From positions 1 through 11,204 of the forward strand of contig DITN01000015.1 of NCBI GenBank assembly GCA_002422865.1: a DNA stretch of 11,204 nucleotides. Direction: 5' to 3'. Positions 5,987 through 11,204 of the stretch are shown in pieces. The position numbers and the translations under genes were made by a program. Every line of letters begins with the position of its first letter. The stretch's first letter is position 1. The DNA is from Bacteroidetes bacterium UBA6183 (GTDB lineage: Bacteria; Bacteroidota; Bacteroidia; UKL13-3). The notes below the pieces were generated by a model. That model was not told where the DNA came from. It did not search any database and saw only the letters and a program-made list of their open reading frames with translations.

Positions 5987-8353
5987 TTATGATTTGATAA
6001 AACGAGCGGTGTAGCGTTTTTTACCGTTTTCAATCACCAAATAATAAATGCCCGGGTTTAGTTTTTTTACGTTTACCAAAAGTTTGTTTTGGTTGTTGTT
6101 CATGTGAGTTTTAATCACTTCAAATCCTTTATTATCTGTTATTGAAATAACAGCATTCAAAAAGTTTTCAAAGTCGGGGATGGTAATTATTAAAACATCG
6201 TCAACAGGATTTGGCGCAAGGTTAAGTCCCGTTTCTTTTTGGTTTGATGTTAATCCTACCACACTTTGATCGCGCACCCCAAAAGCATAATCACCAGGTA
6301 ATAACTTGGTTAACCAAAATCTGCCCAATTTATCTTTTGGGTTTCCACCGGGTTGATAGGTGGCGTCTGTTGGAACATGAACTACATTCCACTCACTGTT
6401 TTCGTTGGCACGATAAAGCAGTACCAAACTATCTTCGGTGGTGGCGATATTAAACAGTTCTTCATCTAAATAATTTTGCGATGTGCCGTTGTAATTAAAA
6501 TAAGCCCAAGCCGAAAATGAAGCAGGAAACTGTCCGCGAACACTCCAGTACCTTTCATTACTTATTCTTATACCTTGGTTACGCAAAGCCCCAACACTCG
6601 GGCCCACCCAATGATGTTGTACATTTATTAAAACCGAATCGGTAATGTTTTGGGTGTTGATGCTAAACAATGCATTAGAAAAATTGAATGCGCCTTTGTT
6701 TCTTACCACTGCGGTTTCTGAAGTGTAACCTAATGCATATTTGGTTTCATCATCAATGGTTACATAATTAATGGTTTTGCCTGAAGGAATGTTTACAGTA
6801 ACAACACCTTCGCCATTGGTTAATGTGGCATTGGTTTTTTGGGTTGATTGATCAGTAAAATGTAAGGTAACTGAAACCTTCATACTGCTATGTTTAGCGG
6901 TTTTATACCTTCTTAACTCCATTAATTGTAAAGTTAAGTTTGATGCATTGATTGTACTTGAAAATACCACCACATCAAAATGACCCTTTTGGAAAATATA
7001 CTGGTTAAAAAAGAAAGTTAAATCTGTTGGAGTGAAGCGTTGAAATTCATCTCGTAAATTTTGGCTGTTAGCATGGTTAAATTTGTATTTATTAAGGTAG
7101 CTTTTACATGCCGCAAAAAATGCCGAATCGCCCATAACTGTTCTTAAAGCATTGGCCATTAAAGCACCCTTTTTGTATACTGTTGTGCCATAAGTTTGCT
7201 CGTGCGGAACGCCACTCACGGCCCTATAACCTTTGTCGTTAGCGGGTGCGGTTAACAATACCTCAGTTAGTTTTTCGCGCATATCGTTTTGGTAGTTTGA
7301 TGTACCATAAACGCACTCTAAAAACAAGGCTTCACAAAAACTTGCCCAGCCTTCGTTTAGCCACATATCTTCGGCTGTTTCGCAGGTTGTTAAATTACCC
7401 CACCAATGGTGAGATAACTCGTGGGCCATTAATGTTTCGTAGTTCAAAGTTCCATCAATTGCGTATAGTGGGTAAGCTATATTGGCCGCATGTTCCATGG
7501 CCCCTGCATTAAAAGGAACGCCCACAAATCCAACCCTATCAAAAAGATAGGGACCAAATCTTTCTTCAAAACACGAAATGGCATTGTTTAATTTAACAAA
7601 TGAAGCGTTTAGCTTGGCTGTATCTTTGGGTTCAACAGCCAACCAAACCGGTAACGACCCTAATTGGCCCGTGTACGTATGTTTTACAAAAGTGTATTTC
7701 CCAATGGCAATACTCGCTAAATAGGTTGGTATGGGTTGATTAAGTTCCCAAGTTGATTTGCCTGATCCATCAGCATAAGTGGTATCATCAACCAATAAAC
7801 CACCACAAACCGCAGTATAAGTGGGCGAAGTGGTTACCTCAAGTGTATATAAAGCGCGGTCGGTAAAATTGTCAAAACAAGGAAACCAGGCTCTTCCAAA
7901 ATTGTGTGGCTTTGATTGAAAGCCTACACCCATGTTAAAGGCGTAAGTTCCACTCACATAAAATCCACCCCAAAGCGCATCTTTTTGGGGAATACCTCGG
8001 TAAAATATATCAACGGTTAACGAGTCGCCAATATTTGTTGAAAAGGGAACTTTCACCAAAATTGTGGTGTCCGTTTTTTGAAAGGTAGTTAAGTTCTGAT
8101 TAATACTCACACTATCAACTGTTAATCCCAATAAATCAAAACGAATAACTGAATCGGTATTTGTTTTTTTTAAGAAAATTTTAGTACTAGCTTGAATACC
8201 ATTGTTAAATACCCCTTTGGCATCAATATTTATGTCGTATTTAAGGGCATCTTGGTGGGTTTGCGCCTTTACTTCAGAAAGTATAAAAACACAGAGGGTA
8301 AAAAATGCGACAAATCCTCGATTTGTGTAGGGGTAAGAGTTGATAAAAATCAT
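5987..8353 (-). CDS. Secreted M1-family zinc metallopeptidase with T9SS sorting domain
   Basis: From the ATG at 8353 this is 788 residues. Residues 1-30 form a signal peptide (MIFINSYPYTNR, then a GFVAFFTLCVFILS core, cleavage near VKA|Q). The N-terminal beta domain includes WFPCFDN, a hallmark of M1 peptidases. The substrate-binding motif reads GAMEH (284-288) rather than GAMEN. The zinc site is HELSH (His311, Glu312, His315) with Glu334 in NEGWASF, 18 residues later; the likely catalytic Tyr393 is in VYKKGALM. After about residue 455 a beta domain precedes a type A sorting domain (about 709-788: LAPNPVDDVLIITI, ITDNKGFEV, LNPGIYYLVIENG, ARFIKS). It should remove N-terminal residues from peptides outside the cell, delivered by T9SS. 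The frame extends upstream to a GTG at 8434, but that would place an extra hydrophobic stretch ahead of the signal peptide, so 8353 is preferred. Confidence 0.9.
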   Translation of the reverse strand: MIFINSYPYTNRGFVAFFTLCVFILSEVKAQTHQDALKYDINIDAKGVFNNGIQASTKIFLKKTNTDSVIRFDLLGLTVDSVSINQNLTTFQKTDTTILVKVPFSTNIGDSLTVDIFYRGIPQKDALWGGFYVSGTYAFNMGVGFQSKPHNFGRAWFPCFDNFTDRALYTLEVTTSPTYTAVCGGLLVDDTTYADGSGKSTWELNQPIPTYLASIAIGKYTFVKHTYTGQLGSLPVWLAVEPKDTAKLNASFVKLNNAISCFEERFGPYLFDRVGFVGVPFNAGAMEHAANIAYPLYAIDGTLNYETLMAHELSHHWWGNLTTCETAEDMWLNEGWASFCEALFLECVYGTSNYQNDMREKLTEVLLTAPANDKGYRAVSGVPHEQTYGTTVYKKGALMANALRTVMGDSAFFAACKSYLNKYKFNHANSQNLRDEFQRFTPTDLTFFFNQYIFQKGHFDVVVFSSTINASNLTLQLMELRRYKTAKHSSMKVSVTLHFTDQSTQKTNATLTNGEGVVTVNIPSGKTINYVTIDDETKYALGYTSETAVVRNKGAFNFSNALFSINTQNITDSVLINVQHHWVGPSVGALRNQGIRISNERYWSVRGQFPASFSAWAYFNYNGTSQNYLDEELFNIATTEDSLVLLYRANENSEWNVVHVPTDATYQPGGNPKDKLGRFWLTKLLPGDYAFGVRDQSVVGLTSNQKETGLNLAPNPVDDVLIITIPDFENFLNAVISITDNKGFEVIKTHMNNNQNKLLVNVKKLNPGIYYLVIENGKKRYTARFIKS

Positions 8354-8403
8354 TGCAAATTCAATAAATTGTAGTAAAATTGTCAAACACAAAAATGCGA
8401 CAA
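8301..8403. repeat. 13-bp direct repeat near the peptidase start
   Basis: AAAAATGCGACAA occurs at 8301-8313, inside the peptidase signal peptide (encoding VAF), and at 8391-8403, upstream of the chosen start, exactly 90 bases apart. On the minus strand both copies read TTGTCGCATTTTT. In the peptidase frame both encode a hydrophobic stretch (IVAFL and FVAFF). It may be a remnant of a local duplication of the signal-peptide region; flanking similarity is weak. Confidence 0.35.
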
Positions 8404-8462
8404 TTTGATTAACATGTATACCAATATTTTTCACCCCTATAAAATACTACAATAAAACACAT
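8354..8462. promoter_or_regulatory. Divergent regulatory region between peptidase and adhesin genes
   Basis: This 109-base gap holds the start regions of both divergent genes. For the plus-strand gene, TTTG at 8404-8407 and TATTTTTC at 8425-8432 (7 of 8 to TAnnTTTG) are 17 bases apart, predicting a short leader of about 25 bases. For the minus-strand gene, TTTG at 8387-8384 and TGAATTTG at 8363-8356 (7 of 8) are 20 bases apart, but this would start transcription almost on the ATG at 8353. The plus-strand call is therefore moderately supported and the minus-strand call is doubtful. Confidence 0.4.
8377..8406. repeat. 8-bp perfect inverted repeat at the centre of the divergent promoter region
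   Basis: AAATTGTC (8377-8384) and GACAATTT (8399-8406) are exact reverse complements around 14 bases. Each arm overlaps or abuts a candidate -33 TTTG element, one for each direction, so a dimeric regulator bound here could control both genes. Chance in AT-rich DNA is possible. Confidence 0.35.
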
Positions 8463-11204
8463 ATGAACATTCTTTACCCATCACTGAAAAAGTTAGGCCT
8501 ATTCATGGCTTTGCTTACGGTCGTCATTTCGGCCAATGCTCAGAGCATCAACAATTATGTTTTTAGCACCAACACATCTTCATCGTTAAATCGAACTGCA
8601 GGTAGTTTGATTGATGACATAGATATGAACACCGGTACAACCAACCTGATTGGTGGTTCACAAAGCAATTTTACTTCAAATCCGCTTCAAAGTATTGGGT
8701 TCGACTTTTACATCAACGGAACTAGACAAACACAGTTTAACGTAACAAGTAACGGATGGGTTGGTGTAGGTAATTTTGCTATTGCCGGCCAGGGCTTTTT
8801 AGCAGCCTCAGCAATAAGACTTGCTCCTTTTTTAGGATCCACGGCTTCAATAGGTACAAGCTCAATTGGCAGGGTACATAGCAAGGTAGTAGGTTCGCAA
8901 CCTAACCGTGTTTTGGTAATTGAGTTTTTGCGTATGGCCATTCAATCAAATGTGGTTAATGATACCAACACCTTCCAGGTGCGTTTGTACGAAGCAACCG
9001 GTGCCATTGAGTATGTTTACGGTAGAATGAGTGTAACCTCTGGTGCTCCGCTTAGTTTTAACGTGGGCTTTCAGTTTACTACAACTGTTTACCAACATGT
9101 AAACACCACAACACATACGGCATCAACATCAAGCAGTACAGCAAATGCTTATTTAAGTAATGGACCTATGGTAGGTTTGAGTGGAACAACACCTGGTAGT
9201 CAGCGAGCATATAGTTGGATTCCTAATCCTATAAATGATGCAGGCAGTGTCTCTGCATCTGCTATTACAACTACGGGAATGACTTTATCTTGGAATAATG
9301 TTGCAAATGAAATTGGCTATGCCATTTACCGTTCGGTAGATGGAGGTTTAACATACTCTTGGGTTGCAAACACTGGTGCCAATATCACAACATTTAATGC
9401 TACGGGATTATTGGCAAATACAACTTACAACTGGCGCGTATATGCAGTAAGAGAGAGTATTTCAGCTCCTGCCGATGGGGTAGCCACAACGGCTCCTGCA
9501 ACTAAGTTTTTTACAGTTGCCAGTGGTAACTGGAGTAACCCGGCCATTTGGAATACCAATGCTGTGCCAAGTGCCCAAGACTCTGCTGAGATTTCGGTAT
9601 CACATAACGTTCTTTTAGATGCTTCAGCTATAAACTCCGGTACATTAATCGTTAAAGGTAGTTTATCATATGGGGTATTTTCACCTCAAGTATTCACGGT
9701 AAACGGTGACGTGATAGTGGAAGCCGGTGGGGTTTTCTCTGGCGGAACGTCAACCCTTAATACAGGCACACCATACCGACTAAACATTGGTGGTAACACC
9801 CCAACCGGAAATTTACCCGGAAGTTTAATTGTAGATGGAAGTTTAGACTTATCAGGAAATACTTCAATTCAGGTTGCATTTTATGGAATTCAAAATGCAA
9901 CAATAACAGGCTCGGGCACAACGTGTGAGTTGCCATTTATTTTGGTTGACAAAAGTTCGATTAACAATACAGTAGAAGTATTGAGAACATATACCCAACC
10001 CCAAGCCAATACATCTTTTGTTAATATGCAAAGATTGAGTGTTACTTCAGGAACATTTAAAATATCTGCCCCGGTAGTTACCAATTCGTTCTCAACCTCA
10101 AGTTTGCAATTTGCAACAACAATAAATGCCCGTTTGTGGTTAAATAACGCTGGTATTAACTTAGGAATGCATCCTTCCGCTACGTTTGGTCAAATGTTCC
10201 TAACCGGTGAGTTTAGGATAGATGCCGGTACAGTTACAGTAGGAACCGGAGGTCAAGCTCACAATGTATCTACCAATGGTAAATTAAGGTTAAACGGAGG
10301 TACGTTAAACATATTAGGAGGATTACAAATTGTAAATATTAATACTGCTCAATTGTTTGTTGAAGGAGGTAGATTAACAATAGATCCTCAAGGTACAACA
10401 AACTTAGGTACATTTACTAACGCGTTTTTTGTTAACTCTTCATCGGGTTTTACCTTTACTAGTGGTAGTATAGAGATTTTGGATCCACATGCAGCTGCTG
10501 GCGGAACCTCAATTAATATTGCATCCGGAGGTTCTAAAACCATTACAGGTGGAACTTTTGTTATCGGAAATGATGCGTCAACCCCTTCGGGTGGTACATT
10601 TTCTGCAACATCCGGATTTGCCATTAACTCGGCCTATCCCATTTCAAAACTTTACATCAAAAATAATATTTCGGTTTCAAGCTCACGTTTTTGCAGGCTT
10701 TTGAACAACCTTACGGTTATTGATAGTTTAATTATTTTTACGAATGGTTATTTACAAACTGCATCAGGAGTAACAGGCTACACCTTAACAGTACAAGGTG
10801 GTATAATTAACAATGGTAATTTAGCCGGAGTTGCACCAGCTGCAACCGGTGCCGGTTATGGGTTATTGAGTATAGAGGGTACTAGTACACAAAGCGTTTC
10901 TGGTACAGGTTTGGCACCAGCACTTTCTGTTAAAATTGCCAATCCTGCAGGTGTTAACTTTACCAATACCAATGCTTGGGCACTTGATTTAATTACATTG
11001 CAAACGGGTAACGTCAATAATGCATCCGGTTCTTTGGCAATTGGTGGTGCAACTTATCGTGGTGATGTTGTAATTGGAGGTTTAAACGAAACAACCACTG
11101 CAGGTAGTTTTGCAATAGCACCTTCAATCAATACCGCTTTTGGATCTGCTAACTTTACATATGGTCCCGCAGCTAATAGTCTTCAAACCGGTTCGTTCAA
11201 CGAA
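8463..11204 (+). CDS. Large secreted adhesin-like protein with FN3 domain and beta-helix-like region (partial, open at the right edge)
   Basis: The ATG at 8463 opens a frame that stays free of stops to the last base, giving 914 visible residues. Residues 1-26 are a signal peptide (MNILYPSLKK, then LGLFMALLTVVIS, cleavage near ANA|Q). Residues about 28-255 form an N-terminal beta domain beginning NYVFSTNTSSSLN, with GFDFYINGTRQTQFNVTSNG and VLVIEF, a pattern often seen at the start of Bacteroidota T9SS proteins. Residues about 260-343 are a fibronectin type III domain (MTLSWNNV, GYAIYRS, LLANTTYNWRVYAV). ASGNWSNPAIWNTNAVPSAQ (about 349-368) opens a beta-helix-like region with short Gly-turn strands such as SGTLIVKG, GGTLNILGG and GGTFVIGN. 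It is rich in Gly, Thr, Ser, Asn and Ala and poor in Cys and charge. It is likely exported and surface-attached; a T9SS tail is expected past the window but is not seen. No catalytic motif is visible. An adhesin or surface-matrix role is inferred from architecture. Confidence 0.88.
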   Translation, partial: MNILYPSLKKLGLFMALLTVVISANAQSINNYVFSTNTSSSLNRTAGSLIDDIDMNTGTTNLIGGSQSNFTSNPLQSIGFDFYINGTRQTQFNVTSNGWVGVGNFAIAGQGFLAASAIRLAPFLGSTASIGTSSIGRVHSKVVGSQPNRVLVIEFLRMAIQSNVVNDTNTFQVRLYEATGAIEYVYGRMSVTSGAPLSFNVGFQFTTTVYQHVNTTTHTASTSSSTANAYLSNGPMVGLSGTTPGSQRAYSWIPNPINDAGSVSASAITTTGMTLSWNNVANEIGYAIYRSVDGGLTYSWVANTGANITTFNATGLLANTTYNWRVYAVRESISAPADGVATTAPATKFFTVASGNWSNPAIWNTNAVPSAQDSAEISVSHNVLLDASAINSGTLIVKGSLSYGVFSPQVFTVNGDVIVEAGGVFSGGTSTLNTGTPYRLNIGGNTPTGNLPGSLIVDGSLDLSGNTSIQVAFYGIQNATITGSGTTCELPFILVDKSSINNTVEVLRTYTQPQANTSFVNMQRLSVTSGTFKISAPVVTNSFSTSSLQFATTINARLWLNNAGINLGMHPSATFGQMFLTGEFRIDAGTVTVGTGGQAHNVSTNGKLRLNGGTLNILGGLQIVNINTAQLFVEGGRLTIDPQGTTNLGTFTNAFFVNSSSGFTFTSGSIEILDPHAAAGGTSINIASGGSKTITGGTFVIGNDASTPSGGTFSATSGFAINSAYPISKLYIKNNISVSSSRFCRLLNNLTVIDSLIIFTNGYLQTASGVTGYTLTVQGGIINNGNLAGVAPAATGAGYGLLSIEGTSTQSVSGTGLAPALSVKIANPAGVNFTNTNAWALDLITLQTGNVNNASGSLAIGGATYRGDVVIGGLNETTTAGSFAIAPSINTAFGSANFTYGPAANSLQTGSFNE

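Noticed and set aside
8311..8325. CAAAT-CCTCG-ATTTG short inverted repeat
   Set aside because: Five-base arms inside coding DNA are too short to distinguish from chance.
8708..8941. Minus-strand frames opposite the adhesin (also 9890-10084 and 10388-10624)
   Set aside because: They are Pro/Val-rich antisense readings of Gly/Thr/Asn-rich coding DNA without signal, domain or ribosome site.
8463..11204. Possible tandem nucleotide repeat array in the adhesin
   Set aside because: Protein-level Gly-turn strands recur, but spacing and nucleotide sequence are irregular; I see no true tandem or CRISPR-like repeat.

Overview
The window looks like chromosomal DNA of a Bacteroidota bacterium. The DNA is AT-rich. 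Three separate genes encode exported proteins, and two of these end in recognisable type IX secretion system (T9SS) type A sorting domains. There is a TonB-dependent receptor with an N-terminal carboxypeptidase-regulatory-like domain, and one good match to the Bacteroidota promoter -7 element (TAnnTTTG). Genus or species cannot be read from the sequence. I found no tRNA, rRNA, CRISPR array, insertion sequence or phage gene, and no gene-free stretch longer than about 110 bases.

Layout. Positions 1-1742 (minus) hold the N-terminal 580 residues of a TonB-dependent outer-membrane receptor whose 3' end lies off the left edge. Only 12 bases separate its start codon from that of a divergent plus-strand run (1755-4915). 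This run comprises a small secreted T9SS cargo protein, a DgkA-type lipid kinase, a YraN/UPF0102 nuclease-like protein, a MoxR-type AAA+ ATPase, and a 48-residue single-pass membrane protein that overlaps the ATPase stop. Gaps of 9, 22 and 27 bases and a 14-base overlap suggest one transcript. It ends at a perfect 36-base palindrome (4941-4976) that can terminate transcription from both sides. Converging on it from the right is a minus-strand 3-hydroxyacyl-CoA dehydrogenase (4995-5900) with its own candidate promoter. Upstream of that, on the same strand, is a secreted M1-family zinc metallopeptidase with a T9SS tail (5987-8353). Divergent from the peptidase, and open to the right edge, is a very large secreted adhesin-like protein (8463 to beyond 11204; 914 residues visible). 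It has a signal peptide, an N-terminal beta-rich domain, one fibronectin type III domain and a long Gly/Thr/Asn-rich beta-helix-like region.

How the genes relate. Most of the window serves the cell envelope and exterior: nutrient uptake (receptor), secreted peptide breakdown (M1 peptidase), surface adhesion or structure (large protein) and membrane lipid phosphorylation (DgkA). The dehydrogenase belongs to acyl-CoA metabolism. The ATPase plus micro-membrane protein is the least understood unit, because the von Willebrand A partner usual for MoxR ATPases is not next to it. I see no clear evidence of a wholly new system. The points most worth a second look are that unit, the 12-base divergent start with an inverted repeat inside coding DNA, and the shared inverted repeat between the peptidase and the adhesin.
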